Assembly (NCBI RefSeq): GCF_024584805.1
Contig: NZ_CP075715.1
Span: 868,001 to 932,000 of the forward strand
Direction: 5' to 3'
Length of the DNA: 64,000 nucleotides
From: Streptomyces sp. FIT100
GTDB taxonomy: Bacteria; Actinomycetota; Actinomycetes; Streptomycetales; Streptomycetaceae
Shown here: positions 55,201-63,228 of the stretch, one piece after another
Layout of the letters: every line of letters begins with the position of its first letter
How positions within the stretch are numbered: position 1 is the stretch's first letter
Program-made: the position numbers and the translations under genes
Notes under the pieces: generated by a model
The model's input: only the letters and a program-made list of their open reading frames with translations
The model's database searches: none
What the model was told of the DNA's origin: nothing

Positions 55201-57122
55201 CCGCACCGCGGCAACGCGAGGCGTGGGCCCGCCACGCCGTATCACTGGTGCGGGCACGCGAGACCTTCGGGGCGGCCCCGGCACTGGACGCACTGCGGAG
55301 CGAACTGGCCGACGCACTGTCCGACTTCACCGCCGCGGTTCCGGGCCCGCGACCGCACCGGTGCGCGGCCGCAGCCGCGTACCTGGTCGAGGAACTCGCC
55401 ACCGGGGCCTCCTTCACCACGAGCTCGGTGGCGCGCACCCTCCTCGACAAGTTCCGTCGCGCGCTCGGCTCATCGCCGTACGACGAGGACGTACGCACCC
55501 ATCTCGCAGCCGGGGACGTCGCCGCCGCGCACCGGCTCGTCGAGGGCTGGCTCGTCTCGTACGCCGGTACCTGCGGTGAGGACACCGACCCGGGTGACCT
55601 CGCCGAAGCCGTCGCGATCGAGCTCTGCCCGGACCTCGATCGCCACGACGCCGACGCTCCGCTGACCGGTCACGTCAGCGGTCTGCTCGGCACACACCCG
55701 CGGATCGACCGACGCCGCCTCACGGTCCGCCTGGACGAATTCCTCACCCGGACCGGCGACTTCGCCGAACGCGTGGTGCCCGGTTTCCGTGAGTACCAGA
55801 AACTGCGTACCCTCCTCGTGACCGCGGAGCGTACCCGGCTGCGCCTGGACGAACACCGCCCCCGGGTCATGTCCTCCTTCGTCCGCAACCGCCTGGTCGA
55901 CGAGGTCTACCTCCCCCTCGTCGGGGACAGCCTCGCCAAGCAGCTCGGCGCAGCCGGAGACGACAGGCGGACGGACAACAGCGGACTCCTGCTGCTCGTC
56001 TCCCCGCCCGGCTACGGCAAGACGACGCTCATGGAGTACGTCGCCGACCGCCTCGGCCTGCTCCTGGTCAAGGTCGACGGCCCGGCTCTCGGCCACGCGA
56101 CGGCCTCACTCGATCCTGCCGACGCACCCGACGCCGCAGCCCGCCGGGAGCTCGAGAAGATCGGCTTCGCGCTGGCGGCCGGAAACAACGTCCTGCTGCA
56201 CCTCGACGACATCCAGCACATCTCGCCCGAGCTGCTCCAGAAGTTCATTCCGCTCTGCGACACCACCCGCACGCTGAACGGCCATGACCTGCGCGGCAAG
56301 CGATTCGCCGTCTGCATGGCCGGAAACCCCTACACCGAGTCCGGACAGCGCTTCCGGATCCCCGACATGCTCGCCAACCGCGCCGACGTCTGGAACCTCG
56401 GCGAGGTCCTGACCGGCAAGGAGGAAGCCTTCGCGCTCAGCTTCGTCGAGAACGCCCTGACCTCCAACCCCGTCCTCGCCCCGCTCGCCGCCCGTGACCG
56501 CGCGGACCTGGAGCTGCTCGTCCGCCTCGCCGATGAGGACCCCACGGCCCGACACGACCAGCTGATTCACCCCTGCACACCGGCCGAGCTCGACCTCCTC
56601 GCCGTACTGAGACACCTGCTGACCGCTCGGGCAACCGTCCTCGCCGTCAACAGGGCATATATCGCCTCAGCGGCCCGGACCGACGCCACCCGTACCGAGC
56701 CGCCCTTCCAACTCCAGGGCTCGTACCGCAACATGAACAAGATCGCCCAGCGCATCGTCCCCGTCATGAACAGCGCCGAACTCTCCGCCGTCATCGACGA
56801 CCACTACACCGGCGAGGCCCAGACCCTGACCACCAGCGCCGAGGCCAACCTCCTCAAGCTCGCCGAACTGCGCGGCACCCTCACCCCTGCCCAGGCAGCC
56901 CGCTGGGCGGAGCTCACGTCCGGATACCTACGGCGCCAGGCGCTGGGGGGACCGGAGGATGATCCACTCACCCGCGCCGTCGCAGCCCTCGGCCTGCTCG
57001 CCGACCGCGTTGCTGCGGTGGAGTCGGCGATCGTACGGGCAGCCGACCCACACCCCGACCGTGAGACGTCACGTGCGCGGCCCGCGTCGAGGAACATCGC
57101 GGGCGAGGAAGGGCGTATCTGA
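52215..57122 (+). CDS. giant DUF3686/AAA ATPase associated with flotillin
   Basis: A 1635-residue cytoplasmic protein. The first 450 or so residues match DUF3686-type beta-rich repeats (IRVVDGRLLAVFRTGEDAGDI, HISICGEVFVTTMGG). Residues 460-900 contain helical, coiled-coil-prone sequence. An AAA domain lies at about 1210-1540: Walker A SPPGYGKTTLMEY (K1269), Walker B LLHLDDIQHI (D1331, D1332), sensor-1 asparagine in MAGNPYTESGQ (N1371). Databases label such proteins DNA repair ATPase, but genomic pairing with a flotillin suggests work at membranes. GAGGGAG precedes ATG 52215. No membrane helix or signal peptide is evident. Confidence 0.88.
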   Translation: MDNRGGGMDAGTYEVLRDRLDAQTRELARRAEALNSARIAEFGAGELALTGTERISTESSCVARDIVALGDRLLLGHSTTAALTPRTTVGDVFSLYDRDLTPLADDGIPGLLDDADFVREFAALCRYYQGARLHRIRVVDGRLLAVFRTGEDAGDIRVLRWEVTPAGGARFLDARGERDHVVPPAHDVTWVETTRDDHVLGRHPHISICGEVFVTTMGGALTVKTDDDTESGEGIHSEPVDEPMQSLADVDVAYARVGALILLRVRPYKEASSRHLVFNTLTRSVVRLDGIGQSCRRLPADQGVVFPGGYCLSTGTVKTFDTGTAGDLTFERAMRSPNGEDVLYTFHSRAEGQNLLLPYNLIRKEVPSPLPCRGYALFDDGTLVILRTPDTDEPSRAHLVQVWRSPYVSDAHAAATPPGSGPLARIGNADLVRGLSDSLAIARQATEAAATVEMYQALVADCTRTADAHHWLGDAETGDLRTPLEEVRVTAEQVLDEFRTVQDLTRQAADALAEAAAQIARLVRRLRGEAPADAEEWVARITELRQAQGRLMTLKEMRYADDEPIEALAQEVDAAIDQAAKRAVDFLRQEDSFTGYRAETEKLTSDAEAITTAAEAGPVTERLDERAFGLQSLAEVVAGLETGDATVRTSILERIAEVLGGVNRARAALAGRRKELLDREGRAEFAAEFSLLGQSVTGALAAADSPENCDAQLARLLLRMENLESRFADHDDLLNDIANKRTEVYEAFSARKQTIQDARARRAERLAESAERVLETISRRTASLGGLDAINAYFASDPMAAKVRRTVEELRALGDRVRAEELEGRLKAARQEAGRALRDRTELFADDGTTIRLGRHRFTVGTQSPELTLVPHGDGMAFALTGTAYRAPVTDPRFAAGRPYWGQLLPSENDEVYRAEHLAARLLAEHGVPTLADADLPALARQAAEAAYDEGYERGIHDHDAAAILAVVLRLYEGAGLLRHRAADRAAAQLFWTYGAAPRQREAWARHAVSLVRARETFGAAPALDALRSELADALSDFTAAVPGPRPHRCAAAAAYLVEELATGASFTTSSVARTLLDKFRRALGSSPYDEDVRTHLAAGDVAAAHRLVEGWLVSYAGTCGEDTDPGDLAEAVAIELCPDLDRHDADAPLTGHVSGLLGTHPRIDRRRLTVRLDEFLTRTGDFAERVVPGFREYQKLRTLLVTAERTRLRLDEHRPRVMSSFVRNRLVDEVYLPLVGDSLAKQLGAAGDDRRTDNSGLLLLVSPPGYGKTTLMEYVADRLGLLLVKVDGPALGHATASLDPADAPDAAARRELEKIGFALAAGNNVLLHLDDIQHISPELLQKFIPLCDTTRTLNGHDLRGKRFAVCMAGNPYTESGQRFRIPDMLANRADVWNLGEVLTGKEEAFALSFVENALTSNPVLAPLAARDRADLELLVRLADEDPTARHDQLIHPCTPAELDLLAVLRHLLTARATVLAVNRAYIASAARTDATRTEPPFQLQGSYRNMNKIAQRIVPVMNSAELSAVIDDHYTGEAQTLTTSAEANLLKLAELRGTLTPAQAARWAELTSGYLRRQALGGPEDDPLTRAVAALGLLADRVAAVESAIVRAADPHPDRETSRARPASRNIAGEEGRI

Positions 57123-57851
57123 GCGGCCCGAGCGGCTCCGGGCCCATGAGGGGCCTGAACTGCCCGAACAGGGCGCCTGACACCTCATCAGAACGAGTAT
57201 CAAGGGTGTTGTCCTCCGTGAGCTGGAGGCATCCTCTTCGAGCAGGGATCGAGCCTCGGTATGCCGGAGCCGCATGCTTCAGGACGCGACAGAACCCCCG
57301 GCTGGGCCCAGCCAGCGGGGGTTCTGCGTCGCCTGTTCTGTCACACGCGTGTCACGAACACCATCGACACACCTGGACCACAAGGATCCCGCCTACGTGA
57401 ACGGCATCGTTTCGGACCAGGTGGAGGTCAGAAGACGGTTGACTCCCTGTGCCATGTGGTACTGCGAGGCCCACTCGCCAGCACCACGGATTGCTCGCCA
57501 AGATCCGGACCAGGTGCGGACCAACTCAGCCTCGCACCAGACGTTTCCACTCTTTGTCGCAGGTCAGAAGCGAGGTCAGGCGTGTACCACCAGCAGACAC
57601 AGAACCTGCTGGTGTCATGACGGGCCCCCTTCGCGATGTAACCCACCGTGCCTTTGCCCGTTCTCGGGTACACCGGCCATCAGGTCTCCCTGATCTCCCG
57701 GGGCAGGCCGTTCCTGGGGAGAATCTGGGGAGTACGGGCGGCGCTGGGGAGCACGTGGGGAGAATCGACCGCGTAACGCGGCACGATTCCGAAAGACCCT
57801 GAAAGACCCGTCTGGGCAGGCCAGAGGCATGGAAGGTCGCATTACCGCAGG
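57123..57851. other. gene-poor stretch next to a recombination scar
   Basis: About 730 bp with lower GC than its neighbours and no supported gene. It contains the hairpin at 57290 and CTGGGGAG-type short repeats (57714, 57728, 57749, 57759). The truncated HipA-like stub begins at its right edge, so part of it may be foreign or rearranged DNA. Confidence 0.5.
57290..57326. terminator. strong stem-loop, possibly bidirectional
   Basis: Arms CAGAACCCCCG / CGGGGGTTCTG (11 bp, perfect) with an inner GCTGG/CAGC-type pairing. It lies 170 bp after the giant ATPase gene and has no T-tract on either strand. Confidence 0.7.
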
Positions 57852-57977
57852 TCAACGCCACCCGATAGACAACTTCATGACGTACGTACCGAGATCGTCG
57901 GCCTCGACGATGCCCGGGAGCGAACCGCCCTCACACAAGGGTGTGACGTAGCGGTCCGCTGTGACCTCTGTCAGCAT
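57852..57977 (-). pseudogene. 5' stub of a HipA-family kinase gene
   Basis: From ATG 57977 the frame encodes 41 residues, beginning MLTEVTADRYVTPLCEGGSL and continuing PGIVEADDLGTYVMK, which is the conserved start of the HipA-like kinase widespread in Streptomyces (as I remember the family). The next residues there are FTGAGQG; here the frame reads LSIGWR and stops at 57852. The break falls right after TYVMK, near 57873. The start overlaps the last codons of the fucosidase gene by 7 bp. Confidence 0.75.
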
Positions 57978-60301
57978 TTCCCCAGGCTATACGCGTCCGC
58001 TCCCTGGCAATCCACGGAGTGGGTCGTGTAGCGGCGCCCGGCTTCCGCGTGGAAACCGAGGAGCTCGCCCGAGCCAGTGACGGTGACGGTGACGGGCAGT
58101 CCGGTCTCCGCGTCGACGAGGTGGTTGTCGGGGAACAGAGTGCTGCGGACGGTGAGTGGCGCTGTGCGCGTGGCTGTCAGTGCGAGCTCTGTGGCTCGGC
58201 CGCTCTTCCACTGGATGTCGACGACCGCACCGCCGCGGGCCCGCAGGCCGGTCACCGCTCCTTCGGGCCAGGCGGCGGGGAGGGCCGGGAGGATGTCGAT
58301 CACGGCGAGGTGGCTGTGGAGCAGCATTTCGGCGATGCCCGCGGTGGCGCCGAAGTTGCCGTCGATCTGGAACGGCGGATGGGTGTCGAAGAGGTTCGGC
58401 AGGGTGCTGTGGGTGAGTTGTTGGGTGAGGAGGCGATGGGCCCGGTCGCCGTCCCTCAGTCGCGCCCAGAAGTTGATCTTCCAGGCTTTGGACCAGCCGG
58501 TGCCGCCGTCTCCGCGGGCGTCAAGGCTCACTCGGGCCGCTTCGGCGTACGCGGTTCCCGGGGTGATCTGGCTGCCGGGGTGGAGGGCGAACAGATGGGA
58601 GGCGTGGCGGTGGTGGGAGTGCGGGTCGTCGATGTCGGCCTTCCACTCCTGTAGTTGTCCCCAGGAGCCGATGCGCAGTCCGGGGTCGAGGCGGTTGAGA
58701 GTCTCGTGGAGCCGGTTGCCGAAGGTGGTGTCATCGCCGGTGAGGGCGGCGGCTTCGGCGGTGCTGGTGAGCAGGTCCCAGAGGATCTGCTGGGACATCG
58801 AGGGGCCGGCGGTGTACGAGCCATGTTCCGGGGAGTAGCCGGGTGAGGCGACGAGGGTGCCATCGGTGGGGTCCGTGTGGAGGGTGTCGAGCCAGAATTC
58901 GGCTGCTTCGCGCATGGCGGGGTAGGCGCGGCCGCGGAGGAAGGCGAGGTCGCCTGTGAAGCGGTAGTGCTCGTAGAGGTCTCGCACCAGCCAGGCTGCC
59001 GCCTCGGGGAACCAGAACGCGGTGGGCCAATCGTGCACGCCTGTGTATGCGTAGGGGGTGGTCTCGTTGTGCACGACCCAACCTGCGGCGCCGAACGCGG
59101 CGCGGGCGGTGGAACGGCCCGGCGGGCGCAGCAGGTCGATGAAGTCGAAGAGCGGTTCCGCGGTTTCGGCCAGGCCGCAGACCTCGGCAGGCCAGTAGTT
59201 CATCTGCAGGTTGATGTTGGTGTGGTAGTCGGCACCCCAGGGCGGGGCGATCGAGTCGTTCCACACGCCCTGCAGGTTGGCGGGGAGTGAGCCCGGCCGA
59301 GAGGAGGCGATCAACAGGTAGCGGCCGTGGTCGAAGAGCAGTTTCTCCAGGGCGGTGTTGTGCTCGCCGCGCACATGGGCGGCGAGGAGTTCGTCGGTGG
59401 GGACATCGGCCGGGAGCGTCGTGCCGAGGTCGAGGTCCACTCGGTCGAACAGGGCGCGGTGGTCGGCGACATGGGCGTGGCGCAGCTGTGCGAAGGGCAG
59501 GCCGGCCGCCGTGTCCACCGCCTTGGCGACGACGGTGTGGGGGTCTGCGCCGCGGTAGTGCGGGTGGGCGGGTGCGTAGTCGGTGCCGGCGGCCAGTACG
59601 AACCAGGCGGCGTCGGCGCCTTGGACGGTGATCGCACCGTCCTGTTCGGACACCGTGCCGCCCTCGGCGGTGAGCCGGAGTTGCGCTTCGAAACGCAGCC
59701 CGTTGTCGGCCAGTTCGCCCGCGAGCACGAGGGTGCCGTTCGGGGTGGGGAGACGGCGGGCCGGATGGGCAGTGTCCACACAGAGGGTGAAGGAGACATG
59801 TCCGGGACGGTCGGTGCTGATGCGGCCGGCGAGGACTCCCCCGGGGTGGCTGGCGAAGTACTCGCGGGTGTGTGTCACCGTGCCCGCGGTGAAGCGGACG
59901 CGTGCGATGGCCTCGCGCAGATCGAGTTCGCGGCGGTAGCCGCTGATCTCGCCGAGGTCTGCGAAGTCCACTCGTACATCGCCGAAGCTCTGGTACGAAC
60001 CGTAGCCCTGACGGGGCCCGCCGAGCAGTTCCACGGCGCGCTCGTCGGCGAGTGTGCCGTCGGCGTCGATCGCGGCCCGTGCGGTGGCCAGGGCACCGGG
60101 CCGGGGGGTGGCCCAGTTGCCGTGGGCGTAGCCCTCGCGGGAGCCCGGACCGCCTGACCACAGGGTCTTCTCGTTGAACTGCAGTCGTTCCTGCTCGACC
60201 CCGCCGAAGACCATGGCTCCCATGGCACCGTTGCCGATGGGCAGCGCCTCGCGCTCCCAGTCGGTGGCGGGGGCCGTGTACCACAACAGGTGCGCTGTCA
60301 T
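57971..60301 (-). CDS. GH95 alpha-L-fucosidase
   Basis: A 776-residue glycoside hydrolase family 95 enzyme that would release alpha-1,2-linked fucose (or galactose) from glycans by inversion. An N-terminal beta-sandwich (MTAHLLWYTAPATDWEREAL, LPIGNGAMGAMVFGGVEQER) is followed by an (alpha/alpha)6 barrel with LQGVWNDSIAPPWGADYHTN, SPGYSPEHGS (with the likely catalytic glutamate), HHRHASHLFALHPGSQ and FDTHPPFQIDGNFGATAG. No signal peptide, so it acts in the cytoplasm on imported oligosaccharides. ATG 60301 overlaps the dehydrogenase stop (ATGA). The last 14 residues (VDCQGADAYSLGKC) look unlike a family ending and lie at the HipA scar. Confidence 0.92.
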   Translation of the reverse strand: MTAHLLWYTAPATDWEREALPIGNGAMGAMVFGGVEQERLQFNEKTLWSGGPGSREGYAHGNWATPRPGALATARAAIDADGTLADERAVELLGGPRQGYGSYQSFGDVRVDFADLGEISGYRRELDLREAIARVRFTAGTVTHTREYFASHPGGVLAGRISTDRPGHVSFTLCVDTAHPARRLPTPNGTLVLAGELADNGLRFEAQLRLTAEGGTVSEQDGAITVQGADAAWFVLAAGTDYAPAHPHYRGADPHTVVAKAVDTAAGLPFAQLRHAHVADHRALFDRVDLDLGTTLPADVPTDELLAAHVRGEHNTALEKLLFDHGRYLLIASSRPGSLPANLQGVWNDSIAPPWGADYHTNINLQMNYWPAEVCGLAETAEPLFDFIDLLRPPGRSTARAAFGAAGWVVHNETTPYAYTGVHDWPTAFWFPEAAAWLVRDLYEHYRFTGDLAFLRGRAYPAMREAAEFWLDTLHTDPTDGTLVASPGYSPEHGSYTAGPSMSQQILWDLLTSTAEAAALTGDDTTFGNRLHETLNRLDPGLRIGSWGQLQEWKADIDDPHSHHRHASHLFALHPGSQITPGTAYAEAARVSLDARGDGGTGWSKAWKINFWARLRDGDRAHRLLTQQLTHSTLPNLFDTHPPFQIDGNFGATAGIAEMLLHSHLAVIDILPALPAAWPEGAVTGLRARGGAVVDIQWKSGRATELALTATRTAPLTVRSTLFPDNHLVDAETGLPVTVTVTGSGELLGFHAEAGRRYTTHSVDCQGADAYSLGKC

Positions 60302-61281
60302 GCGGAACGCTCCAGGTCCGCGAGCCGGATCTGGCCGAGAAGCGGCTGTCCGGCCAGCAGACGCTCCACTTCGGCCGCGACGAATGAGCCGAGAAGGCGG
60401 CGCTCTCGACCACAGGCCCCGGCCACATGAGGGGTGATCAGGACGTTCGGCGAGGTGCGCAGCGGGTGGTCGGACGGCAGGGGTTCGGGGTCGGTGACGT
60501 CCAGCACGGCGGAGATACGGCCGGTGGCGCACTCGCCGGCCAGTGCTTCGTGGTCGATGAGGCTGCCGCGGGCGGTGTTGACGAGGACGGCGCCGTCGCG
60601 GAGCAGGCCGATGCGTCGTTCGTCGAACAGGTGCCGGGTCTCGGGGAGCGCGGGAGCGTGGAGGGTCACCTGATGCGATGCGGCGCACAGGGCGTCCAGT
60701 CCCGTGAGCTCCGCACCCAGCGAGCCGGCGGTCGCGAGGTCGGCGTATGGGTCGGCCAGCAGCACCCGGGCACCCAGCTCGGTGAGCTTGGGGATCATGA
60801 GCCGACCGATGCGGGAGGCACCGACGACACCGACGACGGAGCCGAGCAGCCCCAGCCCCTCGGGGGCGGCGGTCTCCTCCTGGCCGATCGAGGCCATCGC
60901 CGCCGGGGGCAGGATGCGTTTGGCGGCCAGTACGAGGACGGCGGCGGTGTACTCGGCGACGGGACGGGCGTTGGCCAGGGCGGCGGATGACACCGTGAGG
61001 CCGCGTTCGAAGACCACCGGGTCGACGAGGTGCTTGACCGAGCCGGCCGAGTGGATGACCGCCCGCAGCTTGGGTGCCCTGTCCAGTACCGCCGCGTCGA
61101 TACGAGGGCCGTCCCAACCGGTGATCAGGATCTCTGTCTCGGAAAGGCTCACCTCGTCCAGGCGGGCCCACGGGCCGTCGAGCCGCAGGGCGCGGCGCAG
61201 CCGGGCGAGGACGGCAGGGGGGAAGAGTCCGTCGAAGAACGCGGGGTTGAGAGCCAGGACGGCGGGCACGCCAGTGGCCAC
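60298..61281 (-). CDS. D-isomer-specific 2-hydroxyacid dehydrogenase
   Basis: A 327-residue NAD(P)-dependent dehydrogenase. Nucleotide-binding motif GVVGASRIGRLMIPKL near residue 150; catalytic arginine in VNTARGSLIDHEAL, glutamate in VLDVTDPEPLPSDHP, and histidine in LITPHVAGACGRER. The substrate, perhaps a sugar-acid intermediate given the neighbours, is unknown. GTG 61281 follows AAGGAG with 7-bp spacing and was preferred to an in-frame ATG 13 codons upstream. Confidence 0.9.
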   Translation of the reverse strand: MATGVPAVLALNPAFFDGLFPPAVLARLRRALRLDGPWARLDEVSLSETEILITGWDGPRIDAAVLDRAPKLRAVIHSAGSVKHLVDPVVFERGLTVSSAALANARPVAEYTAAVLVLAAKRILPPAAMASIGQEETAAPEGLGLLGSVVGVVGASRIGRLMIPKLTELGARVLLADPYADLATAGSLGAELTGLDALCAASHQVTLHAPALPETRHLFDERRIGLLRDGAVLVNTARGSLIDHEALAGECATGRISAVLDVTDPEPLPSDHPLRTSPNVLITPHVAGACGRERRLLGSFVAAEVERLLAGQPLLGQIRLADLERSA

Positions 61282-61355
61282 GGAGGTGCTCCTTGCGCTG
61301 TGCGGTGTCGGCTGCGGCATGTCGCAGCAGCGGCGGTCGGGGAGGGCGGCGGACG

Positions 61356-62282
61356 CTATTTGAGCGAGCCGGCGGTCAGCCCGGACTGGATCTGGCGCTG
61401 GAAGACGGCGTAGACGGCGATCATGGGGATGATGGAGATACTCAGCGCGGCGAAGAGCGCGCCCCAGTCCGCCTCGTAGCCTGCCGCCGTGGAGATGTTG
61501 GCGACGCCCTGGGTGAGCACCCATTTGTCCTGGACGTCGCCGGGCAGCAGGATCAGCGGGATCACGTACTGGTTGGCCTGGCCTATGACGTTGAAGATGG
61601 TGATGCTCACCAGGGCGGGCTTGGCCATCGGCATCATGATGGTGAAGAAGATCCGCCAGTGCCCGGCGCCGTCGATGGTAGCCGCTTCCGCCACTTCGCT
61701 CGGCAGCGACTTGAAGAAGGCCGCGAGGAAGAACACGGTGAACGGGAGGGCGTAGGCGGCGTACACGAGGACCAGGCCGGTGTGGGTACCCAGCAGGCCG
61801 AGGTTGTCGACGACGAAGAACAGCGGCACGAGCGCCAGGAACATGGGGAAGGTCATGCCCGAGACGAACAGGTAGTAGAGGAACCTGTTCCCGGGGAAGG
61901 TGTAGCGGGCCAGGATGTACGCCGCGAGGGAGCCGAGCAGCATGGTGAGGGCCACGCCGCCGGATACGACGACGACGGTGTTGAGGACGTAGCGACCGAT
62001 GTGGGCCTGGCTCCAGGCGCGGGCCCAGTTGTCGATGCGCCATTCGTGGGGAAGTGCCCAGGGAGATCCGAAGATCTCGGTGTTGGACTTGAAGGCCGCG
62101 ACGAACGTGAAGAGCAGGGGCACGATCACCACTGCAGCCCACAAGGCCAGTCCGATGTGGGCCAGTCGGTTCAGGATCCCGAGTTCACGGCGGACCGGTC
62201 GGGGTGCGGCCGTCCGGGAGGACGCGGGCGCGGGAGGGGCGGGAGAGGTGACCTTGTCGGTCTCGCTCCGGGTGAGGGCCAT
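61356..62282 (-). CDS. carbohydrate ABC transporter permease (MalG/NgcG type)
   Basis: A 308-residue inner-membrane permease with six helices. The cytoplasmic loop that contacts the ATPase carries the EAA motif SEVAEAATIDGAGHWRIFFTI. A 33-residue proline-rich N-terminal tail precedes helix 1 (IGLALWAAVVIVPLLFTFVAAF). It works with the permease 1 bp upstream and the binding protein beyond. No ATPase gene is in the window; in Streptomyces a shared MsiK-type ATPase often serves such importers. Confidence 0.93.
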   Translation of the reverse strand: MALTRSETDKVTSPAPPAPASSRTAAPRPVRRELGILNRLAHIGLALWAAVVIVPLLFTFVAAFKSNTEIFGSPWALPHEWRIDNWARAWSQAHIGRYVLNTVVVVSGGVALTMLLGSLAAYILARYTFPGNRFLYYLFVSGMTFPMFLALVPLFFVVDNLGLLGTHTGLVLVYAAYALPFTVFFLAAFFKSLPSEVAEAATIDGAGHWRIFFTIMMPMAKPALVSITIFNVIGQANQYVIPLILLPGDVQDKWVLTQGVANISTAAGYEADWGALFAALSISIIPMIAVYAVFQRQIQSGLTAGSLK

Positions 62283-62283
62283 G

Positions 62284-63195
62284 TCAGTACTCGATCCTCT
62301 CCCGCCGGGTGACCCGCAGGGTCAGGGCGGCGAATGTCATGACGATGAAGAACAGGACCACTCCGAGCGCCGACGCGTAGCCGAACTGGTAGTTCTTGAA
62401 GGCGTTGGACCACACCTGCAGGCCCAGCACCGTGGTGGCACCGTCCGGCCCGCCGTCGCCGACGGAGAGGACTTTGATCAGGGCGAAGTAGTCGAGAGCG
62501 GCGATGCCCAGATAGACCCAGGCGACCTGGAGGGTGTCGCTCAGCAGCGGCAGGGTGACGCTGAAGAAGGTCCTGGCCCTGCCGGCGCCGTCCAGTGCGG
62601 CTGCCTCGTACACCTCGGCGGGGATGGCGGCCATACCGGCCGAGAACAGCACGACATAGAAGCCGATGCCGGACCAGATCATCGCCCCCATGATCGACCA
62701 CAGTGCGAGGCCGGGGTCGGTGAGGAAGCCGACGGGTTCGACGCCGAACCAGGCCAGGACGCTGTTGGCCACGCCGGTGTCGTCAGGGCGGTAGACGGAC
62801 TGGAACATCACGCCGACCACCACGACGGACAGGACCTGGGGGAAGAAGAACACGGTGCGGTAGAAGCCGGAGCCGCGCACGCCCTTGGCCCGTCCTCGGT
62901 CGCTGCCGCCGGCGACATTGAGCAGGAAGGCGAAGAGCAGGGCGACCGCGATGGTGACCAGCGGCACGACGAGCAGGAGCAGGCCGTGGTTCTTCAGGGC
63001 CTTCCAGAACATGTCGCTCCGGAACACCTTGACGAAGTTGTCGAACCCCACCCAGGGAGCCTCCGACGAGACTCCGCGCCAGCTGGTCATCGCGATGTGG
63101 AAGGCCTGGAGGTACGGACCGATGACGAAGACCAGATAGAGGGCCACAGGGGCGAGCATTCCGCCCACCACGAAGCCGTACTTGCCGTGCCGCAT
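62284..63195 (-). CDS. carbohydrate ABC transporter permease (MalF/NgcF type)
   Basis: A 303-residue permease with six helices and the EAA loop AEVYEAAALDGAGRARTFFSV. The first helix is GMLAPVALYLVFVIGPYLQAF. It lies 33 bp downstream of the binding-protein gene and 1 bp upstream of the second permease gene, forming a standard CUT1 importer. Resemblance to the N-acetylglucosamine/chitobiose system NgcEFG is suggested, but the downstream fucosidase argues for a fucosylated glycan substrate. Confidence 0.93.
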   Translation of the reverse strand: MRHGKYGFVVGGMLAPVALYLVFVIGPYLQAFHIAMTSWRGVSSEAPWVGFDNFVKVFRSDMFWKALKNHGLLLLVVPLVTIAVALLFAFLLNVAGGSDRGRAKGVRGSGFYRTVFFFPQVLSVVVVGVMFQSVYRPDDTGVANSVLAWFGVEPVGFLTDPGLALWSIMGAMIWSGIGFYVVLFSAGMAAIPAEVYEAAALDGAGRARTFFSVTLPLLSDTLQVAWVYLGIAALDYFALIKVLSVGDGGPDGATTVLGLQVWSNAFKNYQFGYASALGVVLFFIVMTFAALTLRVTRRERIEY

Positions 63196-63228
63196 GATCT
63201 GTCTACTCCGCTCCGCTGTCCGACCGGG

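Noticed and set aside
53397..55235. 612-codon open frame opposite the giant ATPase
   Set aside because: Antisense of strongly biased coding DNA; no recognisable domain.
57428..57673. 81-codon minus-strand frame (starts MYPRTGKGTVGYIAKG)
   Set aside because: Briefly suggestive of an integrase N-terminus, but there is no ribosome site or continuing homology; too weak to call.
58731..60428. 565-codon frame inside the GH95 gene on the same strand
   Set aside because: Arg/Pro/His-rich out-of-phase product, typical of +1 frames in high-GC genes.
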